From Shimia ponticola (GTDB taxonomy: Bacteria > Pseudomonadota > Alphaproteobacteria > Rhodobacterales > Rhodobacteraceae): a DNA stretch of 64,000 bases. The stretch lies in the NCBI RefSeq assembly GCF_007995215.1, contig NZ_VCDK01000006.1, positions 124,001 to 188,000 of the forward strand. The letters run 5' to 3'. Positions 55,853 through 64,000 of this stretch are shown in pieces (position 1 is the stretch's first letter; each line of letters starts with the position of its first letter). The notes beneath the pieces are model-generated. The model was given only the letters and a program-made list of their open reading frames with translations, was not told the DNA's origin and did no database searches. A program made the translations under genes and the position numbers.

Positions 55853-56245
55853 ATGGCTGACGTGAACCGGGGCAACCGCCCGCTCTCTCCGCATCTGACG
55901 ATTTACCGTCCGCAGATGACCTCGATGACTTCCATCTTTGTGCGGATCACCGGGAATGCCCTGATCGTCGCAGCGCTGTTGGTTGTGTGGTGGTTTGTTG
56001 CCGCTGCCAGCGGACCAGAGGCCTATGCAACAGCCGACGCCGTCATCACGAGCTGGTTTGGCAATCTCGTCATGGTGCTGAGCGCTTGGGCGCTGTGGTT
56101 CCACACACTGGGCGGCGTGCGTCACCTGATTTGGGATGCTGGCTATGGCCTTGAGGTCGAGCAGGCCGAGTTCATGGGCTGGATCATGATCTTTGGCTCA
56201 TTGGCCCTGACCGTTCTGACTATCATCATCGCAGTTGCGCTTTAA
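55853..56245 (+). CDS. sdhC: Succinate dehydrogenase cytochrome b556 subunit
   Basis: A 130-residue membrane subunit with three helices. NRPLSPHLTIYRPQMTSMTS is the quinone-site N-terminal motif and FHTLGGVRHLIWDAGYG holds the heme-ligand His. Start ATG at 55853 follows AGGAGC. First gene of the sdh operon, behind a terminator and the paired operators. Confidence 0.96.
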   Translation: MADVNRGNRPLSPHLTIYRPQMTSMTSIFVRITGNALIVAALLVVWWFVAAASGPEAYATADAVITSWFGNLVMVLSAWALWFHTLGGVRHLIWDAGYGLEVEQAEFMGWIMIFGSLALTVLTIIIAVAL

Positions 56246-56256
56246 GGGGGCTGACC

Positions 56257-56628
56257 ATGGCATTTCTCACGGATCGCAAACGCGCAATTGGAATGGGTTC
56301 GGCGAAGGCCGGAACAGAACACTTCTGGTCGATGACAAAATCGTCCTTTGGTCTCGTAATCCTTGTTCCGCTGTTTATCCTGACATTCGCACCGATGCTG
56401 GGCGCGCCCCACGCTGATGTTGTGGCCTACTTTGCCCGCCCATTCCCGGCGGTGGTCGCTGGCCTGACGCTGGTTGTCGGCTGGATGCACTTCAAAGGCG
56501 GTGTTCAGGCGCTGATCGAAGACTATACCGATGGCTTGGTGCGCAAGGGACTGATCCTTGGCACCATCTGTCTCAGCTATGCTGCCGCTGCCGCGAGCGT
56601 TTACGCCATCGCGCGCATCGCACTGTAA
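56257..56628 (+). CDS. sdhD: Succinate dehydrogenase membrane anchor subunit
   Basis: A 123-residue three-helix anchor. MGSAKAGTEHFWSMTKSSFG is the alphaproteobacterial SdhD N-terminus and WMHFKGGVQALIEDYTDG contains the conserved His and Tyr-Asp near the quinone site. AAGGGGG precedes the ATG, 12 bases after sdhC. Confidence 0.95.
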   Translation: MAFLTDRKRAIGMGSAKAGTEHFWSMTKSSFGLVILVPLFILTFAPMLGAPHADVVAYFARPFPAVVAGLTLVVGWMHFKGGVQALIEDYTDGLVRKGLILGTICLSYAAAAASVYAIARIAL

Positions 56629-56649
56629 CACAGGTAAGGAGGACCGATC

Positions 56650-58455
56650 ATGGCCGCTTACGACTATGAAGTTCATGACTATGACGTTGTTGTTGTCGGT
56701 GCGGGTGGCGCAGGTCTGCGCGCGACGCTCGGCATGGCAGAACAGGGCCTGAAGACGGCCTGTATTTCCAAGGTTTTCCCGACCCGGTCGCACACCGTGG
56801 CAGCCCAAGGTGGTATCGCGGCGTCGCTGTCGAATATGGGGCCGGACCACTGGCAGTGGCACATGTATGACACTGTGAAAGGCTCGGACTGGCTGGGTGA
56901 CACGGACGCGATGGAATACCTCGCGCGGGAAGCACCAAAAGCTGTTTATGAGCTTGAGCACTACGGCGTGCCATTCTCGCGGACCGAAAAGGGCGAGATC
57001 TACCAGCGTCCGTTTGGCGGTCACACCACCGAATTCGGCGAAGGCCCACCGGTGCAGCGGACCTGTGCCGCAGCCGACCGGACCGGTCACGCGATCCTGC
57101 ACACGCTCTATGGTCAGTCGCTGAAGCAGCAGGCTGAGTTCTACATCGAATACTTCGCGATCGACCTGATCATGTCGGATGACGGGCAGTGTCAGGGCGT
57201 TCTGTGCTGGAAGTTGGATGACGGCACCATGCACCTGTTCCAGGCCAAGATGACGGTTCTGGCGACGGGCGGTTACGGACGTGCTTATTTCTCGGCGACC
57301 TCCGCACACACCTGCACCGGCGACGGTGGCGGCATGACGGCCCGCGCGGGTCTGCCTCTGCAAGATATGGAGTTCGTGCAGTTCCACCCAACAGGTATCT
57401 ACGGATCAGGCTGCCTGATTACTGAGGGTGCACGCGGTGAAGGTGGCTACCTGACCAACTCCGAAGGCGAGCGGTTCATGGAGCGCTATGCGCCGACCTA
57501 TAAGGACCTCGCATCGCGCGACGTGGTTTCGCGCTGCATGACGATGGAAATCCGCGAAGGTCGCGGTGTGGGCGCGGATGGCGATCACATCCACCTGCAC
57601 CTGAACCACCTGCCGCCAGAAACGCTGGCGGAACGCCTGCCGGGTATCTCGGAATCAGCACGCATCTTTGCAGGTGTCGACCTGACGAAAGAGCCGATCC
57701 CGGTTCTGCCAACCGTGCACTACAACATGGGCGGCATCCCCACGAACTATTGGGGTGAGGTGCTGGCACCGACGAAATCCGATGAAGCTGCCGTTGCGCC
57801 GGGTCTGATGGCCGTAGGTGAGGCGGGCTGTGCATCGGTCCATGGGGCCAACCGCCTTGGCTCGAACTCTCTCATCGACCTTGTGGTCTTTGGCCGCGCT
57901 GCCGCGATCCGTGCTGGTGAGATCGTCGATCCATCGACACCAGTTCCAACCGCTAATAAGCGCTCGGTCGAGGCAGCGCTGAGCCGCTTTGACGGTCTGC
58001 GCTATGCCAAGGGACACGTCCCAACCGCTGAACTGCGCCTTGAGATGCAGAAAACGATGCAGCAAGACGCGGCCGTCTTCCGCACCGACAAGACGCTGGC
58101 CGAAGGTCAGGAGAAGATGGAAGGCGTCGCAGGCAAGGTCAGCGACCTGAAAGTCTCGGACACATCTATGGTTTGGAACTCGGACCTGATGGAAACGCTG
58201 GAATTGACCAACCTGATGCCAAACGCTGTTGCGACCATCACCGCCGCTGCCGCACGTAAGGAAAGCCGCGGAGCCCACGCGCACGAGGATTACCCTGATC
58301 GCGACGACGAGAACTGGCGCAAGCACAGCCTTGTCTGGTTCAAAGGCAACGCAGCGTCGCTGGGCTATCGCGGTGTGGTCACACAGCCGCTCACCAGCCA
58401 CAACGACGGTGGCATCGACCTTAAGAAAATCGCCCCAAAGGCGCGCGTCTACTGA
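56650..58455 (+). CDS. sdhA: Succinate dehydrogenase flavoprotein subunit
   Basis: A 601-residue flavoprotein. [20 protein letters not shown] binds FAD, the covalent FAD His is in [13 protein letters not shown], active-site residues lie in [11 protein letters not shown] and [11 protein letters not shown], and [17 protein letters not shown] is C-terminal to the capping domain. It oxidises succinate to fumarate. AAGGAGG precedes the ATG. The stop overlaps the start of the next small gene (TGATG). Confidence 0.98.
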   Translation: MAAYDYEVHDYDVVVVGAGGAGLRATLGMAEQGLKTACISKVFPTRSHTVAAQGGIAASLSNMGPDHWQWHMYDTVKGSDWLGDTDAMEYLAREAPKAVYELEHYGVPFSRTEKGEIYQRPFGGHTTEFGEGPPVQRTCAAADRTGHAILHTLYGQSLKQQAEFYIEYFAIDLIMSDDGQCQGVLCWKLDDGTMHLFQAKMTVLATGGYGRAYFSATSAHTCTGDGGGMTARAGLPLQDMEFVQFHPTGIYGSGCLITEGARGEGGYLTNSEGERFMERYAPTYKDLASRDVVSRCMTMEIREGRGVGADGDHIHLHLNHLPPETLAERLPGISESARIFAGVDLTKEPIPVLPTVHYNMGGIPTNYWGEVLAPTKSDEAAVAPGLMAVGEAGCASVHGANRLGSNSLIDLVVFGRAAAIRAGEIVDPSTPVPTANKRSVEAALSRFDGLRYAKGHVPTAELRLEMQKTMQQDAAVFRTDKTLAEGQEKMEGVAGKVSDLKVSDTSMVWNSDLMETLELTNLMPNAVATITAAAARKESRGAHAHEDYPDRDDENWRKHSLVWFKGNAASLGYRGVVTQPLTSHNDGGIDLKKIAPKARVY

Positions 58456-58757
58456 TGCGCGCGCTTGCCCTGCCATTGATGCTGGTCGCCGGACCGGCGT
58501 TCGCCGATCTGTCGGACGTGCAGCAGGCGGCCTATGACGCCGTCTTGCCAGCATTGACCGAAGCGCTCGGCGCGCAGGGCGACGCAGGCACGGAAGCCTT
58601 CGCACCGGCCTTGACCGAGTGCGTTGTCACGACGGCCAAACGGCGTGAAGTCCGCGCATTGGGTGACGGTGATCTGGGTGATGACGACATGGCCTTGGTC
58701 AACGACATCATGACCCGCCCGAAAACCCAGGGCTGCCTCACAAAGGCGCTGCAATGA
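58455..58757 (+). CDS. Small exported protein between sdhA and sdhB, paralogue 1
   Basis: A 100-residue protein with a signal peptide ([17 protein letters not shown], cleavage before DLSDV). The mature part is helical and contains LTECVVTTAKRREVRALGDG and [16 protein letters not shown], with two cysteines. Its C-terminal half aligns with that of the next gene product (Cys-Val/Ile-x-x-x-Ala, EV, then RP-T-x-x-CL). The start overlaps the sdhA stop, so it is translated with the sdh operon. Function unknown; periplasmic location predicted. Possibly involved in SDH assembly or membrane quality, by context only. Confidence 0.75.
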   Translation: MRALALPLMLVAGPAFADLSDVQQAAYDAVLPALTEALGAQGDAGTEAFAPALTECVVTTAKRREVRALGDGDLGDDDMALVNDIMTRPKTQGCLTKALQ

Positions 58758-59080
58758 TGCGTGTCGCTGGTCTGATTGTTGCGGCTTGTCTGCTCAGTGG
58801 GTGTCTGAATGCAACTGGCGTTCAGAAATCCGCAGAAGAGATTGCCCGTGATCAGGCCAAGACGGTCGTCAACGACGTGGTCGAAAGCCGTCTGCCCGGT
58901 GTCAATGTCAGCGCGGCTACCGACTGCATCATCGACAATGCCTCGCTTTCCGAGGTGTTCTCGATCGCCAAAGCATCGGTCACCGGCCCGGACGAGGCTA
59001 CGGTGTCCACAATTCTAGATATCGCCAAGCGCCCTGACACGGCAAAATGCTTGGTGTCCGCAACACTCGCCCTGCTGTAA
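58754..59080 (+). CDS. Small lipoprotein between sdhA and sdhB, paralogue 2
   Basis: A 108-residue lipoprotein: signal sequence followed by lipobox LLSGC (lipidated Cys at about residue 17). The mature part has [19 protein letters not shown] and [19 protein letters not shown], matching the cysteine pattern of the preceding protein. Its ATG overlaps the preceding stop (ATGA). sdhB follows 14 bases after its stop. It is probably membrane-anchored facing the periplasm. Unknown function. Confidence 0.78.
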   Translation: MMRVAGLIVAACLLSGCLNATGVQKSAEEIARDQAKTVVNDVVESRLPGVNVSAATDCIIDNASLSEVFSIAKASVTGPDEATVSTILDIAKRPDTAKCLVSATLALL

Positions 59081-59094
59081 GGAGGCCGCTCGAA

Positions 59095-59874
59095 ATGGTC
59101 CAACTCACGCTTCCCAAGAATTCCCGCATTTCGGTCGGCAAGACATGGCCAAAGCCCGAAGGCGCGACCAACCTGCGCAAATTCTCGATCTATCGCTGGT
59201 CGCCCGATGATGGTGAGAACCCGCGCGTGGACACGTATTTCGTGGACATGGACACTTGCGGTCCGATGATTTTGGACGCGCTGATCAAGATCAAGAATGA
59301 GATTGACCCGACGCTGACGTTCCGCCGTTCCTGCCGAGAGGGCATCTGCGGATCCTGCGCGATGAACATCGACGGGATCAACACGCTGGCCTGCATCTAC
59401 GGCATGGACGAAATCGACGGCGACGTCAAAATTTACCCGCTGCCACACATGCCCGTGGTCAAGGACCTGATCCCAGACCTGACACACTTCTATGCGCAGC
59501 ATGCGTCGATCATGCCGTGGCTGGAAACCAAGACGAACCGCCCCGCCAAAGAGTGGAAGCAGTCCATCGAGGACCGCAAGAAGCTGGATGGTCACTACGA
59601 ATGCGTGATGTGCGCCTGCTGTTCGACATCCTGCCCATCGTACTGGTGGAACGGCGACCGCTATCTTGGGCCAGCAGCCCTGCTGCACGCAAACCGCTGG
59701 CTCGAAGACAGCCGTGACGAGGCAACCGGGGAACGTCTGGACGATCTCGAAGATCCGTTCAAACTCTATCGCTGCCACACCATCATGAACTGCGCCAAGA
59801 CCTGTCCAAAGGGTCTGAACCCCGCGAAGGCGATTGCGTCGATCAAGAAGAAGATGGTCGAGCGTCACATCTGA
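59095..59874 (+). CDS. sdhB: Succinate dehydrogenase iron-sulfur subunit
   Basis: A 259-residue protein with three clusters. The [2Fe-2S] ligands are in [22 protein letters not shown], the [4Fe-4S]/[3Fe-4S] ligands in [15 protein letters not shown] and [17 protein letters not shown]. It passes electrons from SdhA to quinone. ATG at 59095 has AAGGAGG nine bases upstream; the frame extends upstream without similarity. The stop overlaps the next gene's start by one base. Confidence 0.97.
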   Translation: MVQLTLPKNSRISVGKTWPKPEGATNLRKFSIYRWSPDDGENPRVDTYFVDMDTCGPMILDALIKIKNEIDPTLTFRRSCREGICGSCAMNIDGINTLACIYGMDEIDGDVKIYPLPHMPVVKDLIPDLTHFYAQHASIMPWLETKTNRPAKEWKQSIEDRKKLDGHYECVMCACCSTSCPSYWWNGDRYLGPAALLHANRWLEDSRDEATGERLDDLEDPFKLYRCHTIMNCAKTCPKGLNPAKAIASIKKKMVERHI

Positions 59875-60338
59875 TGGCGGTCCGCAAAATCCCGGTCCCG
59901 AAGGACGCGCTCTTGTCGCGTTATATCGGGCGGGGTCATGTGGATGCGTTTGAAACAGACATCGGGAAAGAGGCCCCTTTGCAGGACTGCATCGGGGCCT
60001 TCTTCGGCTCTTGGGTCTTTCGGATCGAAAGGCGCATCCTGGCGGTCGCAATGAAGGCCCCTTCTTCGTCGGCGGACGTTGCGTCGCTGGCTCGCGGAGA
60101 GGCTAAAACCATCGCGGTCTGGCATGTGATAGATCGGACCGAAAACCAATTGCTCATGCGCGTTCCTGATACGCCGGTGCGGACGTGGTTGGCCGTCTCA
60201 GGCACACGGCTTTGGTTTGGGTCGGCTTTGGTGTCTGAGACGGATCGATTGCCGGTCACCTATCGGGCCTCTTTGCCATTTCATGCGCTATATTCGCGGC
60301 TCCTCCTCGCTGCCGCCATGCGAAAGCTGCAGCGCTGA
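59874..60338 (+). CDS. Uncharacterised protein following sdhB (DUF2867-like)
   Basis: A 154-residue soluble protein. The central WVFRIERRILAVAMKAPSSS and the later LPFHALYSRLLLAAAMRKLQ recall DUF2867/START-like proteins, but the match is weak. No signal peptide or transmembrane helix. Start overlaps the sdhB stop, so it is the last gene of the sdh operon. Role unknown. Confidence 0.7.
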   Translation: MAVRKIPVPKDALLSRYIGRGHVDAFETDIGKEAPLQDCIGAFFGSWVFRIERRILAVAMKAPSSSADVASLARGEAKTIAVWHVIDRTENQLLMRVPDTPVRTWLAVSGTRLWFGSALVSETDRLPVTYRASLPFHALYSRLLLAAAMRKLQR

Positions 60339-60423
60339 TCTGCACAAATCCTGCGGGTTTGCCTGACTTGTGATGCACAGGTTTCAGCCACAAAGCTGGG
60401 ACCAACATCAAGAGGAGGGGCCC

Positions 60424-61833
60424 ATGCGATCCGCAGGCACCAGATTCATTATTGTGGGGCTTCTGGCCCTGTGCATGTTCATCCCGCTGTTTTTTGCCGG
60501 GCAAGTCATCAAGGAACGCGCCGACTATTCACGGCAGACTGCCAGCAGCATCGGCGAGGAATGGGGCGGCGCGCAGATCCTGCGCGGGCCAGAGCTTGTG
60601 ATTCCGGTCAGCGAGACTGTGTTGACCAGTCGGCGCGAGGACATCATCGACGCTGACACCAACGAACCGCGTCGCGACCCGACCTCGGGCGAGGCGCTTT
60701 ATCGAGTGGTGGAAGAAGCCAAGGAAGTTGAGCGTCAAGCCATTCATCTTCTGCCTCGGCTGTTCGACGCACAAATTGAAACGCAAACCGAAATCCGCCG
60801 TCGTGGCATATTTGAAGTGCCCGTCTACCGCGCCGTTCTGACTGTCGAATTTGACTATGACCTCGACATTGCAGAGGCCGCCTTGACCGGCGATGAGCGG
60901 CTGGAGTTTGAAGAAGCAGCACTGATCTTTGCCATCAGCTCGAACCGAGCGTTGCGCGGGGACGCGGTGCTGACAGAAGCCGGAGAAACCTTGCGCCTTG
61001 ATCCATGGCGCGGCGAGCGGTTGCGCGGGCTTTCTTCCGAGGTTGGCGACCCGCGAGAGCGTGGGACCTACACCCTTGAACTGGGCTTCCAAGGGGCTGA
61101 CAGCCTGCAAATTGCCCCCGTCGGACGGACGACAGAAGTCGCCATCACAAGCGATTGGCCACATCCGTCATTCAACGGGGCCTATCTGCCGGACAGCTCT
61201 GAGGTGCGTGACACGGGCTTTGACGCGTCATGGACCATCCCGCATCTGGCGCGCGCCCTGCCAGAGGTGTCGAGGAATACTCAACTTGGCACCGTTGGCC
61301 ATGAGTCCTTTGGGTTCCGTCTGTTCCAGCCAAATGACTTTTACCAAAAGGCCTATCGCGCGGCGCGATATGGCATCCTGTTTATCGCTCTGACATTCCT
61401 GACGGTGTTGCTGATCGAAAATCGGACGCAAAAGCCGACGCACCCGGTTCAATACGTACTGATCGGTCTGGTTCAGGCGATGTTTGTCGTGCTCATGGTG
61501 GCCTATGCCGAACAGATCGGCTTCGCCGCTGCCTATCTGCTGGCCTCTTGTGCCGTTGTTGCCTTGCTCACCTTCTATGGTTGGATCGGCTTGCGACTGA
61601 GCAAGCGGGCGCTGGTGTTGGGAGTGATGCTGGCGGTTCTCTACGGCGTGCTGTTCCTGATCCTGCGGTCGGCAGATTACGCACTGATTGCAGGGGCGAC
61701 ATTGGTCTTTGCTGCACTCGCCGGAACTATGTGGGCCACACGGAACGAGGATTGGTACGGGCCAGAGACCGAGAAAAAGCGCTGGTCTTGGGCGCGTCCG
61801 GCTCAGCCTGAGGTCGCGTCAAAGTCTGACTGA
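60424..61833 (+). CDS. creD: CreD-family inner-membrane protein
   Basis: A 469-residue CreD (cell envelope integrity) protein. One N-terminal helix (residues about 8-28), a large periplasmic domain with EEWGGAQILRGPELVIPV near its start, and about six C-terminal helices beginning with AARYGILFIALTFLTVLLIE, then PVQYVLIGLVQAMFVVLMVA. In E. coli CreD belongs to the CreBC regulon and affects colicin tolerance; no creBC is adjacent here. ATG at 60424 follows GGAGGGG. Monocistronic. Confidence 0.92.
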   Translation: MRSAGTRFIIVGLLALCMFIPLFFAGQVIKERADYSRQTASSIGEEWGGAQILRGPELVIPVSETVLTSRREDIIDADTNEPRRDPTSGEALYRVVEEAKEVERQAIHLLPRLFDAQIETQTEIRRRGIFEVPVYRAVLTVEFDYDLDIAEAALTGDERLEFEEAALIFAISSNRALRGDAVLTEAGETLRLDPWRGERLRGLSSEVGDPRERGTYTLELGFQGADSLQIAPVGRTTEVAITSDWPHPSFNGAYLPDSSEVRDTGFDASWTIPHLARALPEVSRNTQLGTVGHESFGFRLFQPNDFYQKAYRAARYGILFIALTFLTVLLIENRTQKPTHPVQYVLIGLVQAMFVVLMVAYAEQIGFAAAYLLASCAVVALLTFYGWIGLRLSKRALVLGVMLAVLYGVLFLILRSADYALIAGATLVFAALAGTMWATRNEDWYGPETEKKRWSWARPAQPEVASKSD

Positions 61834-61896
61834 CGCAACGCCTGACTTTCCAAGCGCACGGTGCCTCCCTAACCTGAGGGTCGGGGAGGCACAAAC

Positions 61897-63528
61897 ATGG
61901 CCTATGATGTGATTGTTGTTGGTGCGGGCCTGTCGGGCATGGTGGCGGCTTGGCACGCGGCAGAGCGCGGCAAATCCGTTCTCCTGCTGGATCAAGAGGG
62001 TCCGCAGAGCCTCGGTGGGCAGGCGTGGTGGTCGCTGGGTGGTCTTTTCATGGTCGACACACCCGAACAGCGGCGAATGCGGATCAAGGACAGCTACGAT
62101 CTGGCGCGCAGCGACTGGATGGGCGCGGCGGGCTTTGACCGGCCCGAAGATGAAAACCCCCGCAAGGTGGCTGAGGCGTTTCTTGAGTTCGCGGCAGGGC
62201 CGATGCGCTCGTACCTCCATGGCCTAGGAATGCGGTGGTTTCCGGTCGTGGGTTGGGCCGAACGGGGCGGGTCGCAGGCACATGGCCACGGCAATTCGAT
62301 CCCTCGGTTTCATATTACTTGGGGCACCGGCACTGGCGTTGTGAAACCCTATGCGGACCGGGTGAAAGCCCATGCAGGGATCACCCTTAGCTTCCGTCAC
62401 CGGATTGACGGGCTGATCATCGAAGGTGGTGTGGTGAAGGGCGTACATGGCGACCTATTGGCCGACGACGATGCGGTGCGCGGGGCATCGACCAATCGCG
62501 AAGTCACCTCGCGGTTCGAACACCGCGCAGAGGCGGTGGTTCTGACGACCGGCGGGATCGGCGGGAACCACGATCTTGTGCGGGATTATTGGCCGCGTGA
62601 CCGGCTTGGCGCGCCGCCGATCAAGATGGTCGCAGGTGTGCCCGATTACGTGGACGGTCAGATGCAAGAGGTCGCCAAAGGGGCAGGTGCCGCCGTGATT
62701 AATGGGGATCGCATGTGGCACTATTGCGAGGGGCTGACGAACTGGGACCCGATCTGGCCGAACCACGGTATCCGTATCCTGCCCGGCCCGTCATCCATGT
62801 GGTTCGATGCCAATGGCGAACGGATGGAGGCGCCTTATCTGCCCGGCTTTGACAGTCTCGGCACCCTCAAACGCATTCTCTCGACCGGCCATGAGCACAG
62901 CTGGTTTATTCTGACGCAGAAGATCATCGAAAAGGAATTCGCCCTCAGCGGTTCTGAACAAAACCCGGACCTGACCAGCGGCAAGTGGTCCGCCGTGTTG
63001 AAAGAGCGTCTGGGCAAAGGCGCAACCCGCGCAGTTGAGGCATTCAAGGAAAACGGCGAGGATTTCGTCGTTGCTGACGATCTGGAAACATTGGTTGCGG
63101 GCATGAACCAAATCACGCCACAGGTGCCAGTTCAGCTCGATCATATCCGGGGGCAAATCGAAGCGCGAGATGCGCAAATCGACAATCCCTTCAGCAAGGA
63201 CGCCCAAATAACTGCCATCAACGGCGCGCGGAACTATCTGGGTGACAAGCTGATCCGCACTGCCAAACCTCACCGCATTCTGGACCCAAAGAATGGCCCG
63301 CTGATCGCTGTGCGCCTGAACGCGCTGACCCGCAAGAGCCTTGGTGGATTGCACACGGATCTGTCTGGCCAGGTGCTGCGCGGTGACGGCTCATCCTTTG
63401 AAGGGCTATTTGCAGCGGGCGAAGTCTCGGGCTTTGGCGGGGGCGGCTACCACGGGTACAACGCGCTGGAGGGAACGTTCCTTGGTGGGTGTATTTTCAG
63501 CGGAAAATGCGTAGGCGAGGCCTTGTGA
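61897..63528 (+). CDS. FAD-binding dehydrogenase (fumarate reductase/KstD-like flavoprotein)
   Basis: A 543-residue flavoprotein of the COG3573 type. VIVVGAGLSGMVAAWHAAER is the FAD Rossmann motif and SLGGQAWWSLGGLFMVD follows. VVLTTGGIGGN and, near the C-terminus, GLFAAGEVSGFGGGGYHGYN and EGTFLGGCIFSG complete FAD binding. It would oxidise or reduce a ring or dicarboxylate substrate; which one cannot be told. GAGG lies upstream of the ATG. Single gene with a short gap to DUF1801. Confidence 0.88.
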   Translation: MAYDVIVVGAGLSGMVAAWHAAERGKSVLLLDQEGPQSLGGQAWWSLGGLFMVDTPEQRRMRIKDSYDLARSDWMGAAGFDRPEDENPRKVAEAFLEFAAGPMRSYLHGLGMRWFPVVGWAERGGSQAHGHGNSIPRFHITWGTGTGVVKPYADRVKAHAGITLSFRHRIDGLIIEGGVVKGVHGDLLADDDAVRGASTNREVTSRFEHRAEAVVLTTGGIGGNHDLVRDYWPRDRLGAPPIKMVAGVPDYVDGQMQEVAKGAGAAVINGDRMWHYCEGLTNWDPIWPNHGIRILPGPSSMWFDANGERMEAPYLPGFDSLGTLKRILSTGHEHSWFILTQKIIEKEFALSGSEQNPDLTSGKWSAVLKERLGKGATRAVEAFKENGEDFVVADDLETLVAGMNQITPQVPVQLDHIRGQIEARDAQIDNPFSKDAQITAINGARNYLGDKLIRTAKPHRILDPKNGPLIAVRLNALTRKSLGGLHTDLSGQVLRGDGSSFEGLFAAGEVSGFGGGGYHGYNALEGTFLGGCIFSGKCVGEAL

Positions 63529-63572
63529 CGTTGGAGGTCCCTGCATCTGGCTGTTTGTGATACACTCTGACC

Positions 63573-63962
63573 ATGACAACCATCGATGAGTTTCACGCCG
63601 CGCTGGATGCCCCTGACCGAGCGATATGCGACCTGCTACGCGCTGAAATTGAGGCAGGCCTTCCAGAGGCACAAAGCAAGATCTGGCATCGCCATCCTGT
63701 TTGGTTTCTGGATGGCAATCCGACGGTCGGCTACAGCAAGCTGAAGGACTGCGTGCGGATGATGTTCTGGAGTGGTGCCGATTTCGACGAACCGGGGCTG
63801 AAGCCGGGGACGGGTAAGTTCAAGGACGCGTCGATTCGCTATACGGACCGCAGTCAGGTAAACCCAGAGGACATCCAGCGCTGGTTGATCAAGGCGCAGG
63901 ATATCCAGTGGGACTACAAGAACATCGTCAAACGCAAAGGTCGGCTGGAGCGGATCAGCTGA
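63573..63962 (+). CDS. DUF1801 family protein
   Basis: A 129-residue protein of the DUF1801/YdhG-like family: LPEAQSKIWHRHPVWFLDGN, VGYSKLKDCVRMMFWSG and IDFDEPGL-type residues are diagnostic, as is the C-terminal QDIQWDYKNIVKRKG. These small proteins have a TBP-like fold and unknown function. The end overlaps by eight bases a possible convergent gene at the window edge. Confidence 0.87.
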   Translation: MTTIDEFHAALDAPDRAICDLLRAEIEAGLPEAQSKIWHRHPVWFLDGNPTVGYSKLKDCVRMMFWSGADFDEPGLKPGTGKFKDASIRYTDRSQVNPEDIQRWLIKAQDIQWDYKNIVKRKGRLERIS

Positions 63963-64000
63963 ACGCTGCCTGTAGCGCGATTTCCACCATGTCGCCGAAC
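63955..64000 (-). CDS. Possible C-terminus of a minus-strand gene, partial
   Basis: On the minus strand an open frame enters from the window edge and stops at TGA (63957-63955), encoding FGDMVEIALQAAFS at its end. Too short to identify. It would overlap the DUF1801 stop by eight bases. It may be a chance frame. Confidence 0.3.
   Translation of the reverse strand, partial: FGDMVEIALQAAFS

Overview
The window is about 64 kb of chromosome from an alphaproteobacterium, most probably a marine Rhodobacterales (Roseobacter-group) species. The grounds are the high GC content, the order mdh-sucC-sucD-sucA-sucB-lpd, the ethylmalonyl-CoA pathway genes mcl2 and mch, family proteins typical of the group (FYDLN_acid/TIGR02300, DUF5928 glycosyltransferase, DUF1285, DUF1826), and GC-rich hairpin repeats ending in GAGTATTTTGGGAAAGATGAAG-like sequence. 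There is no rRNA, CRISPR array, prophage or insertion sequence. One tRNA (Ala-GGC, with the G3:U70 identity pair) is present.

Layout. 0-9.4 kb: end of a receiver-domain protein, tRNA-Ala, FYDLN_acid protein, YgjP-type peptidase, a GntR/FCD regulator, nth, a PfkB/adenosine kinase, a small glycan-modification group (MptE/DUF115-like protein, sulfotransferase, Core-2-type glycosyltransferase), a HIT hydrolase, an orphan ABC ATPase and an NDUFS6-like zinc protein. 9.4-18.9 kb: polA, an AT-richer gene for a membrane protein with a J-like N-terminus, a zinc-homeostasis pair (DUF1826 and COG0523 GTPase) behind a Zur-like palindrome, rluE, a crotonase, YdeI, DUF2798, hydroxypyruvate isomerase and DUF1285. 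18.9-28.4 kb: a four-gene MoxR/DUF58/BatA-DUF4159/GATase-like operon, small envelope genes, a trypsin-like protease and an Hsp20 gene. 28.4-35.6 kb: a catabolic group with LysR, TauD-type dioxygenase, zinc alcohol dehydrogenase, ThDP enzyme, ornithine cyclodeaminase, arginase and Lrp. 35.7-50.9 kb (minus strand): the TCA block lpd, sucB, sucA, sucD, sucC, mdh, interrupted by a GIY-YIG gene, a cupin, membrane proteins, two sulfotransferase-like genes and a methyltransferase. 51-64 kb (plus strand): TauE/SafE transporter, mcl2-nnrU-DUF1737-mch, DoxX, sdhCDAB with two small related envelope proteins inserted between sdhA and sdhB, creD, a flavoprotein dehydrogenase and DUF1801.

How it fits together. 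The right half is a carbon-metabolism island: 2-oxoglutarate dehydrogenase, succinyl-CoA synthetase, succinate dehydrogenase and malate dehydrogenase next to two ethylmalonyl-CoA pathway steps (mesaconyl-CoA hydratase and malyl-CoA thioesterase). The most interesting signal is a pair of TGTGATCACA-type palindromes with centres exactly 21 bp apart, found upstream of both sucC and sdhC. The same core occurs twice at the start of the GntR/FCD regulator gene at 1.8 kb, once on its start codon. This suggests a self-regulated TCA-cycle regulon that I cannot match to a regulator I know. The second notable point is a tandem pair of related small exported proteins, one a lipoprotein, encoded inside the sdh operon.

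All calls come from reading the sequence; no database search was run. Family names rest on recognised motifs and overall similarity to known proteins.
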